Shown: positions 15,564-24,278 of the stretch, one piece after another | How the letters are laid out: the number at the start of each line of letters is the position of its first letter | Numbering within the stretch: the first letter of the stretch is position 1 | DNA from: Actinomycetota bacterium | GTDB lineage: Bacteria > Actinomycetota > Actinomycetes > S36-B12 > UBA10799 | Assembly (NCBI GenBank): GCA_020637055.1 | Contig: JACJWR010000001.1 | Location: 434,001-498,000, forward strand | DNA length: 64,000 bases | Reading direction: 5' to 3' | Position numbers and translations under genes: made by a program | The notes under the pieces: generated by a model | What the model was told of the DNA's origin: nothing | The model's input: only the letters and a program-made list of their open reading frames with translations | The model's database searches: none

Positions 15564-16124
15564 CCAATCGACCACGGTTGTGGGCTCGGTGCCGCACTCC
15601 CCGGAATCGACCACCGCGTCCACCACTGCGTCCAGCGCGTCTTTGACCATCCAGCCCTCCATCATCGGCACCTCCTCGCCCGGCAGCAGCAGGGTCGATG
15701 ACACCAGCGGCTCACCCAACTCGGCCACCAGTGCCGCGACCACCGGGTGGTCCGGAATCCGGATACCGACGGTCTTCTTCTTGGCGTGGGCGGTACGGCG
15801 CGGAACCTCCTTGGTGGCCGGGAGGATGAACGTGTACGGGCCAGGAGTGGAGGCTTTGACCGCACGGAACATGGCGTTGTCCATGCGCACGAAGTGACCC
15901 ACCTGCTCCAAGTCGGCGCAGACGAGGGTGTAGTGGTGGGAATCGTCGAGTTTGCGGATGTTCCGGATGCGCTCGATCGCAGCGTGGTTGCCCAGGCGTG
16001 CGCCGAGCGCGTAGCAGGAGTCGGTCGGGTAGGCGATCAGGGCGTCCGCCTGCAGCATCGCCGCGATCTGCGAGATCAGGCGCGGCTGCGGATTCACCGG
16101 GTGCACGTCGAAGTAGCGGGCCAT
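15504..16124 (-). CDS. yciO: YciO-type YrdC/Sua5 family protein
   Basis: Protein of 206 residues of the YrdC/Sua5/YciO superfamily, which binds double-stranded RNA and nucleotides; canonical members make threonylcarbamoyl-AMP for tRNA t6A. AYPTDSCYALG near the N-terminus, RNIRKLDDSH, GPYTFILPATKEVP and the VGIRIPDHP segment resemble E. coli YciO rather than TsaC. A separate full-length Sua5 is encoded at 53628-54662, so this paralogue is probably not the main t6A enzyme. A TAGGCT -10 lies six bases before the ATG, suggesting a leaderless mRNA. Convergent with, and overlapping by 60 bases, the CPVC membrane-protein gene. Confidence 0.88.
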   Translation of the reverse strand: MARYFDVHPVNPQPRLISQIAAMLQADALIAYPTDSCYALGARLGNHAAIERIRNIRKLDDSHHYTLVCADLEQVGHFVRMDNAMFRAVKASTPGPYTFILPATKEVPRRTAHAKKKTVGIRIPDHPVVAALVAELGEPLVSSTLLLPGEEVPMMEGWMVKDALDAVVDAVVDSGECGTEPTTVVDWSLGFPDVVRIGAGDPTPFE

Positions 16125-16157
16125 GGTGCAAGCCTAGGCTTCCGTGGGCCGGAGCCG

Positions 16158-16997
16158 TCACGGCGTCGTGGACTCCGGCGAGGTGACGAAGTCGATCAGT
16201 TGTTCGACGCGCCCGAGCAACGCCGGCTCCAGGTCGGTGTAGGAGTCCACGGCGGCCAGGATGCGCCGCCACGCGTCCGCTTCGACGCCCTCCCAGCCCA
16301 GCGCAGCGATCACGCCCTGCTTCCAGGGTTGCCCGGGCGGGATCTCGGGCCAGGCGGTGATGCCCACCGAGGTGGGTTTCACCGCGGCCCAGATGTCGAC
16401 GAAGGGGTGACCGGCAACTTCCACGTAGCCGCCGAATCGGGCCGTGACCTGCGCTGCGATGCGAGTTTCCTTCGAGCCGGGGACGAGATGATCGAGCAGC
16501 ACCCCGACTCGCCGACCCGGCCCGGGTGCGAACTCGTCCAGGCGGTCCGGCAGGTCGTCGGCGCCGTGCAAAGGTTCCACCACCACGCCCTCGACGCGAA
16601 GATCGTGACCCCACACCCGCTCCACCAGTTCGGCGTCGTGGCGGCCCTCCACCCAGATCCGGCTGCCGCGGGCGACCTGCGCACGCAGATCTTCTACCAC
16701 GCGGGAGCCCGAGGCCGAGATGCGCTGTGCCCTCGGCCCCGCGGCGGGCCGGACGAGCGTCACCGGCCGACCTTCGAGCAGGAACGCCGCCGGATCCAGC
16801 GGGAAGAGCCGCCGCCGGCCGTGTCGATCCTCCAGCACCGCCGCCCAGCCGCCGCCGGTTTTCTCCACGCCCATCACTGCGCCGCAGAATCCGGTGCTCG
16901 CGCATTCCACCACCAAACCGCGCTCGACCGTGACCTCGGGCGCGGGGGTCGGTTCCGGCGGGTGGGCCAGCACATCAGGGCCGTAGCGGTCGAACAT
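16158..16997 (-). CDS. DUF3097 protein
   Basis: Protein of 279 residues matching the actinobacterial DUF3097 family, function unknown. The N-terminus (MFDRYGPDVLAHPP) is the conserved family beginning, and I chose ATG at 16997 for that reason over ATG at 17027, which adds ten unlikely residues. A mid-protein segment, RIWVEGRHDAELVERVWG, has the acidic pattern of a TOPRIM-like motif 1, and LLDHLVPGSKE follows about 60 residues later, so nucleic-acid or nucleotide phosphotransfer is possible. It lies upstream of yciO on the same strand and is divergent from dnaK. Confidence 0.82.
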   Translation of the reverse strand: MFDRYGPDVLAHPPEPTPAPEVTVERGLVVECASTGFCGAVMGVEKTGGGWAAVLEDRHGRRRLFPLDPAAFLLEGRPVTLVRPAAGPRAQRISASGSRVVEDLRAQVARGSRIWVEGRHDAELVERVWGHDLRVEGVVVEPLHGADDLPDRLDEFAPGPGRRVGVLLDHLVPGSKETRIAAQVTARFGGYVEVAGHPFVDIWAAVKPTSVGITAWPEIPPGQPWKQGVIAALGWEGVEADAWRRILAAVDSYTDLEPALLGRVEQLIDFVTSPESTTP

Positions 16998-17115
16998 GGC
17001 GCCAGCCTGCCATACCCTGACGGGCATTCCCTGTGGTGCAAATCACAGTCCATGCACCGGGAAATTCGCGCTCTGGTGGAATCCTCCCGCCTTCGGTAGA
17101 GTTGCACTCACAGAC

Positions 17116-17136
17116 CTTGCGCCGCATCGACTCAAT
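17116..17136. promoter_or_regulatory. Degenerate HAIR (HspR-binding) element upstream of dnaK
   Basis: CTTGCGC-N7-ACTCAAT matches the HAIR consensus CTTGAGT-N7-ACTCAAG at 5 of 7 and 6 of 7 positions with the exact 7-base spacing, 91 bases before the dnaK start. HspR is encoded in the same operon, so autoregulation is expected. Confidence 0.5.
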
Positions 17137-17226
17137 GTTTCGTAGGCCGACGCCCGCGAGGATCTCAAACCTAGATCACAAACCTCGGCTGTGAGCGCAG
17201 CCGACAATCACAGGAGGAAGTCACCT

Positions 17227-19080
17227 ATGGCACGAGCAGTCGGTATCGACCTCGGCACCACCAACTCCGTCGTCGCGGTCCTCGAGGGCGGCGACCCGAC
17301 GGTCATTCCCAACGCTGAGGGTGCGCGCACCACCCCCAGCATCGTCGCCTTCGCCAAGAACGGCGAGGTACTCGTCGGCGAAGTCGCCAAGCGTCAGGCA
17401 GTGACCAACGTGGACCGGACGATCCGTTCGGTCAAACGTCACATCGGCACCGATTGGACCGTCGACATCGACGGCAAGAAGTACACCCCGCAGGAGATCA
17501 GCGCCCGCATCCTGGGCAAGTTGAAGTCGGATGCGGAGTCCTACCTCGGTGACAAGGTCACCGATGCCGTGATCACCGTCCCCGCGTACTTCTCCGACGC
17601 CCAGCGGCAGGCGACCAAGGAGGCCGGTGAGATCGCCGGACTCAACGTGCTGCGCATCATCAACGAGCCGACCGCGGCCGCTTTGGCCTACGGACTCGAC
17701 CGGGGTGACAAGGAGGAGACCATCCTGGTGTTCGACCTCGGCGGCGGTACCTTCGACGTCTCGCTGCTCGAGATCGGCGGCGGCGTGGTCGAGGTCAAGG
17801 CCACCAGCGGCGACAACCACCTCGGTGGGGACGACTGGGACCAGCGGATCGTGGACACCCTGGTGAAGAACTTCAAGAACGCCCACGGGGTGGACTTGAG
17901 CAAGGACAAGATGGCCATGCAGCGACTGCGCGAAGCGGCTGAGAAGGCCAAGATCGAACTGTCCAGTTCGGCGCAGACGAGCATCAACCTGCCCTACATC
18001 ACGGCCAGCGCCGAGGGCCCGCTGCACCTCGACGAGTCGCTGTCCAGGGCGCAGTTCGAGCAGATGACCTCAGACCTGCTCGACCGCTGCAAGGCCCCCT
18101 TCAAAGCTGTCATCTCCGACGCCGGAATCGACGTGAAGGACATCGACCACGTCGTGCTCGTGGGTGGTTCGACCCGGATGCCCGCGGTGGCCGACCTGGT
18201 CAAGGACCTCACCGGCGGCAAGGAGCCCAACAAGGGCGTCAACCCGGACGAGGTGGTGGCCATCGGCGCCAGCTTGCAGGCGGGTGTGCTCAAGGGCGAG
18301 GTGAAGGATGTGCTGCTGCTCGATGTGACCCCGCTGAGCCTGGGCATCGAGACCAAGGGCGGCGTCATGACCAAGCTGATCGAGCGCAACACCACCATCC
18401 CGACCAAGCGCTCCGAGGTGTTCACCACCGCCGAGGACAACCAGCCCAGCGTGCAGATCCAGGTCTACCAGGGCGAGCGCGAGATGGCCGTCTACAACAA
18501 GAAGCTCGGTACGTTCGAACTCACCGGGATCCTGCCCGCGCCGCGAGGTGTACCGCAGATCGAGGTGACGTTCGACATCGACGCGAACGGCATCGTGCAC
18601 GTGTCCGCGAAGGACTTGGGCACCGGCAAGGAGCAGTCGATGACCATCTCCGGCGGCTCGTCGCTGCCGAAGGAGGACATCGAGCGGATGATGCGCGAGG
18701 CCGAGGAGCACGCCGAGGAGGACCGCAAGCGCCGCGAGGAGGTCGACGTCCGCAACGCAGCCGAATCGGCCGTGTACGGCACCGAGAAGTTCCTCGCCGA
18801 GAACGGCGACAAGCTGCCGCAGAGCAACGCCGACGAGGTCAACGGCGCGCTGACCGAATTGAAGACTGCGCTGGACGGCAACGACGTGGCCGGGATGAAG
18901 TCGGCCTCGGAGAAGCTCGCCCAGGTGAGCCAGGCGGCGGGCGCGGCGATCTACGCGGCCGCGCAGGCGGCGGCCTCCGACGCCGGCTCGGCCAGTGAAG
19001 GTTCGGCCTCCGGCGGTTCGACCGACGGCGACGACGAGGTCGTCGACGCCGAGATCGTGGACGAGGACGAGCAGAAGTGA
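17227..19080 (+). CDS. dnaK: Molecular chaperone DnaK (Hsp70)
   Basis: Cytosolic Hsp70 of 617 residues, a typical actinobacterial length. The ATPase domain begins AVGIDLGTTNSVVAVLEGG, contains FDLGGGTFDVS and the VLVGGSTRMPAV segment, and is followed by the interdomain linker region DVLLLDVTPLSLG, the peptide-binding domain and a helical lid. The C-terminus ends in an acidic Ser/Gly-rich tail finishing EDEQK, as usual. The start is ATG 17227, with AGGAGG upstream; the frame is open 12 codons further upstream, but those are not family sequence. It heads the dnaK-grpE-dnaJ-hspR operon, and its stop overlaps the grpE start by four bases (GTGA). Confidence 0.98.
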   Translation: MARAVGIDLGTTNSVVAVLEGGDPTVIPNAEGARTTPSIVAFAKNGEVLVGEVAKRQAVTNVDRTIRSVKRHIGTDWTVDIDGKKYTPQEISARILGKLKSDAESYLGDKVTDAVITVPAYFSDAQRQATKEAGEIAGLNVLRIINEPTAAALAYGLDRGDKEETILVFDLGGGTFDVSLLEIGGGVVEVKATSGDNHLGGDDWDQRIVDTLVKNFKNAHGVDLSKDKMAMQRLREAAEKAKIELSSSAQTSINLPYITASAEGPLHLDESLSRAQFEQMTSDLLDRCKAPFKAVISDAGIDVKDIDHVVLVGGSTRMPAVADLVKDLTGGKEPNKGVNPDEVVAIGASLQAGVLKGEVKDVLLLDVTPLSLGIETKGGVMTKLIERNTTIPTKRSEVFTTAEDNQPSVQIQVYQGEREMAVYNKKLGTFELTGILPAPRGVPQIEVTFDIDANGIVHVSAKDLGTGKEQSMTISGGSSLPKEDIERMMREAEEHAEEDRKRREEVDVRNAAESAVYGTEKFLAENGDKLPQSNADEVNGALTELKTALDGNDVAGMKSASEKLAQVSQAAGAAIYAAAQAAASDAGSASEGSASGGSTDGDDEVVDAEIVDEDEQK

Positions 19081-19685
19081 CCCCCGACCAGCACCCCGAG
19101 CACGGGGCCAACCCCGAAGACGAAGGTGTGCGGGTCACCGACCGGCGCCGGATCGATCCCGAGACGGGATCGGTCCGGCAGCCGCCGGGTCGCTCCGACG
19201 CGGCCGATGTCGCGGACCCGGCGGCGCAGGCCGCCGAGGTGCTGGACTCGGCCGAGGCGGCGATTGCGGCCGAATCCGCCGCGAAGGTCGCCGAACTCAC
19301 CGCCGATCTGCAACGGCTCGCAGCCGAGTACAAGAACTACCGCGAGCGGGTGCAGCGTGAGATCGCAGAGGCCCAGGCCCGAGGCCGGGCCGAAGTGGTA
19401 AACGAGTTGATCGCCACCCTCGACGACCTCGACCGGGCCGCCGAACACGGTGAACTGGAAGGGCCGGTGAAAGCCCTGGCGGACAACCTGGCCGCCGCGC
19501 TCGGCCGGCTCGGAGTCGAGCGCTACGGCACCGAGGGTGAACCCTTCGACCCGACCGTGCATGAGGCCATGACCCACGCCGCCGGCGAGGGACTCGAAGG
19601 GCCCATCGTGGCCGCCGTGTACCAACCCGGCTACCGGATCGGTGAGCGCATAGTGCGGCCGGCCCGAGTGGCAGTGGCCGAATGA
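19077..19685 (+). CDS. grpE: Nucleotide exchange factor GrpE
   Basis: Protein of 202 residues that accelerates ADP release from DnaK. An acidic, poorly conserved N-terminal region (about 60 residues) precedes the long dimerising helix (AELTADLQRLAAEYKNYRER) and the C-terminal beta domain, seen in FDPTVHEAM and VAAVYQPGYRIGERIVRPA. The start is GTG at 19077, overlapping the dnaK stop. It lies 31 bases upstream of dnaJ. Confidence 0.96.
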   Translation: MTPDQHPEHGANPEDEGVRVTDRRRIDPETGSVRQPPGRSDAADVADPAAQAAEVLDSAEAAIAAESAAKVAELTADLQRLAAEYKNYRERVQREIAEAQARGRAEVVNELIATLDDLDRAAEHGELEGPVKALADNLAAALGRLGVERYGTEGEPFDPTVHEAMTHAAGEGLEGPIVAAVYQPGYRIGERIVRPARVAVAE

Positions 19686-19716
19686 CCATCGACGAGATCC
19701 AGTAAGGAGGGACGCT

Positions 19717-20904
19717 ATGTCTCAGGCGGATTGGCTTGACAAGGACTTCTACAAGATCCTGGGCGTCTCCAAGACTGCAGACTCGGCTGAGATCAAGAAG
19801 GCGTACCGCAAACTCGCCCGGGAACTCCACCCCGATACCAACCCCGACCCCAAGGCGGAGGAGCGCTTCAAGGAAGTCAGCGAGGCCTACGACATCGTCG
19901 GCGATCCGGAGAAGCGCAAGGAGTACGACGAGTTCCGCAAACTCGGCGCCTCCGGCCGATTCGGATTCCCCGGCGGTGGCTCCGGTGGCGGCCAAGGCGG
20001 CTTCAGCGCTTCGGATCTCGGTGACATGTTCGGTCGCGCCGGATCGGCGGCCGGCGGGTTCTCGGATGTCTTCTCCGGCCTGTTCAACCGCGGCAGCGGT
20101 GGAGGCGGTGGAGGGGGCACCCGGACCCGTGCGAGGCGAGGCCAAGACATCGAATCCGAGGTGAACATCTCGTTCACCGAGGCGCTCGACGGCGTCACCC
20201 TGCCGCTGCGCCTGGCCACCGAGGGCGCGTGTGGCACCTGCCACGGAACCGGGGCGCGGGCGGGAACCACACCACGGGTGTGTCCGACCTGTGAAGGCAC
20301 CGGGCAACGGGCGCAGAACCTCGGCGGATTCGCCTTCGCCGAGCCCTGCGACGAGTGTCTCGGACGCGGACTGGTGGTGGACGACCCTTGCCCCACCTGC
20401 TACGGATCCGGCCGGGCTCAGAGCACTCGCACGGTGAACGCCCGGGTGCCGGCGGGCGTCAAGGACGGGCAGCGGATCAAGCTCAAGGGCAAGGGCGGAC
20501 CAGGCGAGGCGGGCGGCCCCGACGGCGACCTCTACATCGTGGTGCACGTCGACTCCCACCCGGTGTTCGCCCGCAACGGCGACAACCTCGAGATCACCGT
20601 GCCGGTCACGTTCGACGAAGCCGCCCTCGGAGCCAACGTCAAGGTCCCTGTCCTCGGTGGAGGTGTGGTGACACTCAAACTGCCGCCGGGCACTGCGAAC
20701 GGCCGTACTTTCCGGGTCCGCGGTAAGGGCGCCACCCGCCGCGATGGCACCAAGGGCGACATGTTGGTCTCGGTGAAGGTGTCGGTACCCGAAGAAGCCC
20801 AACTCAACGACGCCGCCCGCGACGCGCTCCGGGCGTATCGCGAGGCCACGAACACGCACGATCCGAGGGCGAATCTCATGGCCCGAGCAGGAGGTTCACG
20901 ATGA
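19717..20904 (+). CDS. dnaJ: Chaperone DnaJ
   Basis: Hsp40 co-chaperone of 395 residues that stimulates DnaK ATPase and delivers substrates. The J-domain carries HPD (RELHPDTNPD); a Gly/Phe-rich linker follows; the zinc-finger region has all four CxxCxGxG repeats (CGTCHGTG, CPTCEGTG, CDECLGRG, CPTCYGSG), so this is a class I DnaJ. The C-terminal peptide-binding domains are complete. Strong Shine-Dalgarno AAGGAGG precedes ATG 19717. The stop overlaps the hspR start by four bases (ATGA). This is the DnaJ1 of the actinobacterial heat-shock operon; a second DnaJ is usual elsewhere in such genomes. Confidence 0.97.
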   Translation: MSQADWLDKDFYKILGVSKTADSAEIKKAYRKLARELHPDTNPDPKAEERFKEVSEAYDIVGDPEKRKEYDEFRKLGASGRFGFPGGGSGGGQGGFSASDLGDMFGRAGSAAGGFSDVFSGLFNRGSGGGGGGGTRTRARRGQDIESEVNISFTEALDGVTLPLRLATEGACGTCHGTGARAGTTPRVCPTCEGTGQRAQNLGGFAFAEPCDECLGRGLVVDDPCPTCYGSGRAQSTRTVNARVPAGVKDGQRIKLKGKGGPGEAGGPDGDLYIVVHVDSHPVFARNGDNLEITVPVTFDEAALGANVKVPVLGGGVVTLKLPPGTANGRTFRVRGKGATRRDGTKGDMLVSVKVSVPEEAQLNDAARDALRAYREATNTHDPRANLMARAGGSR

Positions 20905-21248
20905 GTCAGGCACAACACGACATGATTCCCGAGGACGCGCCGGTCTATGTGATCTCGGTGGCGGCAGACCTCGCCGGGCTGCACCCGCAGACGTTGCGGC
21001 AATACGACCGACTCGGCATCGTGCGTCCCAGCCGGGCCGGCGGCAAATACCGCCTCTACTCGATGCGCGACGTCCGGAGACTCCGTCAGGTGCAGGACCT
21101 CGCCGGCGAAGGTATGAACCTCATCGGCATCAAGCGGGTTCTCGACCTCGAGGAGCGCGTCGCCGAACTTGAATCGCGACTGGCGCACTACGAGGCCCGG
21201 GAGGCCTCGACCGCGCTCGTGGTGTGGCGACCACCGCGGCGGCGCTAG
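20901..21248 (+). CDS. hspR: Heat-shock repressor HspR
   Basis: MerR-family repressor of 115 residues. The winged helix-turn-helix is near the N-terminus (VISVAADLAGLHPQTLRQYD, then RLGIVRPSRAGGKYRLYS), followed by a dimerisation helix. HspR binds HAIR elements and represses the dnaK operon and clpB, with DnaK as co-repressor in studied species. It is last in the dnaK operon and 38 bases upstream of clpB. Degenerate HAIR-like sequences lie before both dnaK and clpB. Confidence 0.95.
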   Translation: MSQAQHDMIPEDAPVYVISVAADLAGLHPQTLRQYDRLGIVRPSRAGGKYRLYSMRDVRRLRQVQDLAGEGMNLIGIKRVLDLEERVAELESRLAHYEAREASTALVVWRPPRRR

Positions 21249-21265
21249 GGTCGCAAATAGGACTT

Positions 21266-21286
21266 CTTGACCCGTAAGGACCAAAG
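21266..21286. promoter_or_regulatory. HAIR-like element at the clpB start
   Basis: CTTGACC-N7-ACCAAAG matches HAIR at 5 of 7 positions in each half with correct spacing, and directly abuts the clpB ATG, overlapping its Shine-Dalgarno region (AAGGA). It would allow HspR control of clpB, but the match is weak. Confidence 0.3.
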
Positions 21287-23887
21287 ATGGATATCGAATT
21301 CACGACCAAGGCCCAGGACGCACTCGGCGCTGCCGTGCGACGGGCGGCGGCCAACGGCAATGCCGAAGTGCAACCCATCCACCTGCTCGATGCGCTGCTT
21401 GGACAAGGCGAGGGGATCGCCACGGCGTTGCTCGACCAGGTGGGCGTCGATCGCCGGGTCCTGGCCACCGCGGTGGCCACGGAACTGTCGCGGCTGCCTT
21501 CGGCGTCGGGCAGCTCGGTGGGGACCCCGCAGCTTTCCCGCACCATGTACGCGGTGCTGCAGGCGGCCGAGGACCTCGCGAAATCGCGGGGTGACGACTA
21601 CGTCTCCACCGAACACCTGCTGGTGGGACTGTCGTCGGCCGGCGGCACCGGAGTGTCGGACCTGCTGGCGTCCGCCGGCGCCACCACCGAGGCCCTGATG
21701 GCCGCCCTGTCCGAACTCCGTGGTGCGGATCGGGTGAGCAGCCGGGATCCGGAGGAGACGTTCCAGGCGTTGGAGAAGTTCGGCGTCGACCTCACCAAGC
21801 GGGCGGCCGAAGGCAAGATCGACCCGGTGATCGGGCGCGACTCGGAGATCCGCCGGGTGATCCAGGTGCTCTCCCGCCGGACCAAGAACAACCCCGTTCT
21901 GATCGGTGAACCCGGGGTCGGGAAGACCGCCGTGGTGGAGGGTCTCGCGCGCCGGATCGTCGAGGGCGACGTGCCGGAATCGCTGCGCGGCAAGAAGTTG
22001 ATCGCGCTCGACCTCGGCAGCATGGTGGCTGGGGCCAAATACCGCGGCGAGTTCGAGGAGCGGCTCAAGGCCGTGCTGGAGGAGATCGCGGCGAGCGATG
22101 GCCAGGTGATCACCTTCATCGACGAGTTGCACACCGTGGTCGGGGCCGGGGCGTCCGGCGAAGGCGCGATGGACGCCGGCAACATGCTCAAGCCGATGCT
22201 GGCCCGAGGGGAACTCCGCCTGATCGGTGCCACCACCCTGGACGAATACCGCGAGTACGTGGAGAAGGATCCCGCGCTCGAACGCCGTTTCCAGCAGGTG
22301 TTCGTCGGCGAACCGAGCGTGGAGGACACCATCGGGATCCTCCGGGGCCTCAAGGAGAAGTACGAGGCCCACCACAAGGTCGCGATCGCGGACTCCGCAC
22401 TTGTGGCCGCCGCGACCTTGTCCGACCGCTACATCACCTCCCGGTTCCTGCCGGACAAGGCGATCGACCTGGTGGACGAGGCGTCCAGCCGACTGCGGAT
22501 GGCGATCGACTCCTCCCCGGAGGAGATCGACACCCTGCAGCGCCAGGTCGATCGGATGCGGATGGAAGAGATGGCCCTGGCGTCCGAATCCGACGAGGCC
22601 TCCAAAGAGCGGCTGAAGAAGTTGCAGTCGGACATCGCCGACAAGGACGAGGCCCTGCGCGGCCTGAAGGCCCGCTGGGAGCAGGAGAAGGGTGCACTCG
22701 ACCGGATCGGTGACCTGAAGATCGAAATCGACGAGTTGCGGGTGCGGGCGGATCGCGCGCAGCGGGACGGAGACTTCGAAGCGGCCTCGCGGCTGGTGTA
22801 CGCGGAGATCCCGGCCAAGGAGGCCGAACTCGAAGCCGCGGCCGAAGCCGCGAACGAGCGCGAGGGAATGGTCGGCGAGGAAGTCGGCGCCGACGACGTC
22901 GCCGAGGTGGTGTCGGCCTGGACGGGTATTCCGGCGGGTCGGCTGCTGGAAGGCGAGACCGAGAAGCTGCTCCGCATGGAGGACTACCTCTCGGCTCGGG
23001 TCATCGGCCAAGACGAGGCGGTGCGCACGGTCTCGGACGCTGTCCGACGCAGCCGTGCGGGTATCTCCGACCCCAACCGACCCACCGGGTCGTTCCTGTT
23101 CCTGGGTCCGACCGGGGTGGGGAAGACCGAGTTGGCGAAGGCGCTGGCGGAGTTCCTGTTCGATGACGAAAGGGCCATGATCCGGATCGACATGAGTGAG
23201 TACGGCGAGAAGCACTCGGTCGCCAGGTTGGTGGGGGCGCCTCCCGGCTACGTCGGCTACGAGGAGGGCGGCCAACTCACCGAAGCCGTGCGGCGCCGCC
23301 CCTACTCGGTGGTGCTGCTCGACGAGGTCGAGAAGGCGCATCCGGAAGTCTTCAACATCCTGCTGCAGGTGTTCGACGATGGACGCCTCACCGACGGTCA
23401 GGGTCGCACGGTGGACTTCCGCAACGTCATCCTGATCCTCACCTCCAACCTGGGATCGCAGTTCCTGATCGACACTTCCAAGCCGTTCGAACAGCGCTCC
23501 GACGAGGTGATGGAGGTGGTGCGCGCGGCGTTCAAGCCGGAGTTCCTCAACCGGCTCGACGACATCGTGATGTTCCACCCGCTCAGCGAGGAGAATCTCG
23601 AGCACATCGTCGGCCTGCAACTCGATGCCATGCAGGCGCGGCTGGCGGATCGCCGGATCACCTTGGAGGTCACCGAGGCGGCCAAGGGTTGGCTGGCCCG
23701 GCGCGGGTTCGACCCGATCTACGGGGCGCGGCCGCTGCGGAGACTGGTGCAGACGGCGGTCGGCGACCAACTCGCCCGGCAGATACTCTCCGGGGCCGTG
23801 CGGGACGGGTCTGTCGTCCTGGTCGACGCTCCTGACGGCCCAGAGGCCGGTGACTTGACGGTGGAACCGACGCAGATGGCGGCCTAG
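21287..23887 (+). CDS. clpB: ATP-dependent disaggregase ClpB
   Basis: Hsp100 disaggregase of 866 residues that works with DnaK to rescue aggregated proteins. Order: Clp N-domain (about 1-145), first AAA+ module with Walker A GEPGVGKTAV at residue 207, the ClpB-specific coiled-coil M-domain (about 410-530, ending with GDLKIEIDELRVRADRAQ), and the second AAA+ module with GPTGVGKTE at residue 607 and the GYVGYEEGG pore loop. The M-domain and lack of a ClpP-binding loop distinguish it from ClpC or ClpA. The stop overlaps the convergent DUF2516 gene by four bases. Confidence 0.98.
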   Translation: MDIEFTTKAQDALGAAVRRAAANGNAEVQPIHLLDALLGQGEGIATALLDQVGVDRRVLATAVATELSRLPSASGSSVGTPQLSRTMYAVLQAAEDLAKSRGDDYVSTEHLLVGLSSAGGTGVSDLLASAGATTEALMAALSELRGADRVSSRDPEETFQALEKFGVDLTKRAAEGKIDPVIGRDSEIRRVIQVLSRRTKNNPVLIGEPGVGKTAVVEGLARRIVEGDVPESLRGKKLIALDLGSMVAGAKYRGEFEERLKAVLEEIAASDGQVITFIDELHTVVGAGASGEGAMDAGNMLKPMLARGELRLIGATTLDEYREYVEKDPALERRFQQVFVGEPSVEDTIGILRGLKEKYEAHHKVAIADSALVAAATLSDRYITSRFLPDKAIDLVDEASSRLRMAIDSSPEEIDTLQRQVDRMRMEEMALASESDEASKERLKKLQSDIADKDEALRGLKARWEQEKGALDRIGDLKIEIDELRVRADRAQRDGDFEAASRLVYAEIPAKEAELEAAAEAANEREGMVGEEVGADDVAEVVSAWTGIPAGRLLEGETEKLLRMEDYLSARVIGQDEAVRTVSDAVRRSRAGISDPNRPTGSFLFLGPTGVGKTELAKALAEFLFDDERAMIRIDMSEYGEKHSVARLVGAPPGYVGYEEGGQLTEAVRRRPYSVVLLDEVEKAHPEVFNILLQVFDDGRLTDGQGRTVDFRNVILILTSNLGSQFLIDTSKPFEQRSDEVMEVVRAAFKPEFLNRLDDIVMFHPLSEENLEHIVGLQLDAMQARLADRRITLEVTEAAKGWLARRGFDPIYGARPLRRLVQTAVGDQLARQILSGAVRDGSVVLVDAPDGPEAGDLTVEPTQMAA

Positions 23888-24156
23888 CCGCCCGTCACCT
23901 CTTTGATCTTCGGGCGGATGTCGGCGAAATAGACGCCCATGGCGACGACGCCGGCGAGTCCGAGGATCGACACCGGCGCGATGAAGACGAAGGCGGCGGC
24001 GATCGCGAGGATTCCGATCCACATCGGCTTGCTGAGCCGGCCGACGTAGGTGAAAGCCTGCGCCGGGCGTCGGACGGCATCCACGAGGGCCACCAAGGTG
24101 GCGATGGTGAGGCCGATGCGCAGGGCGGTGACGACGAGGTCGACGATGTCGGGCAT
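23884..24156 (-). CDS. DUF2516 membrane protein
   Basis: Small integral membrane protein of 90 residues with about three hydrophobic segments (residues 8-25, 45-60, 62-78) and the family-like stretch DAVRRPAQAFTYVGRLSKP. This is the DUF2516 family, of unknown function. In mycobacteria a DUF2516 gene follows hbhA, as here on the same strand, with a strong hairpin between them. Its stop overlaps the clpB stop. Confidence 0.82.
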   Translation of the reverse strand: MPDIVDLVVTALRIGLTIATLVALVDAVRRPAQAFTYVGRLSKPMWIGILAIAAAFVFIAPVSILGLAGVVAMGVYFADIRPKIKEVTGG

Positions 24157-24191
24157 GACTCAAGGGTAAGTGCTGGCGCCGAACGCGCAAA

Positions 24192-24233
24192 GACGGCTGG
24201 TGCCGGGGGCTATCCCGTCCGGCACCAGCCGTC
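24192..24233 (-). terminator. Hairpin terminator after the HBHA-like gene
   Basis: A perfect 15-base stem (24192-24206 with 24219-24233, GACGGCTGGTGCCGG and its complement) has a 12-base loop and is followed on the minus strand by TTT. It sits 46 bases after the stop of the HBHA-like gene and before DUF2516. Confidence 0.75.
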
Positions 24234-24278
24234 GTCCAATCACGCCGCGTGTGGCGTTTGCGGGTTGTGCGTGTCGCC

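Noticed and set aside
21245..24190. Very long open frame antisense to clpB (about 980 codons)
   Set aside because: Arg/His/Gly-rich composition and no family features; it arises from high-G+C third positions of clpB.
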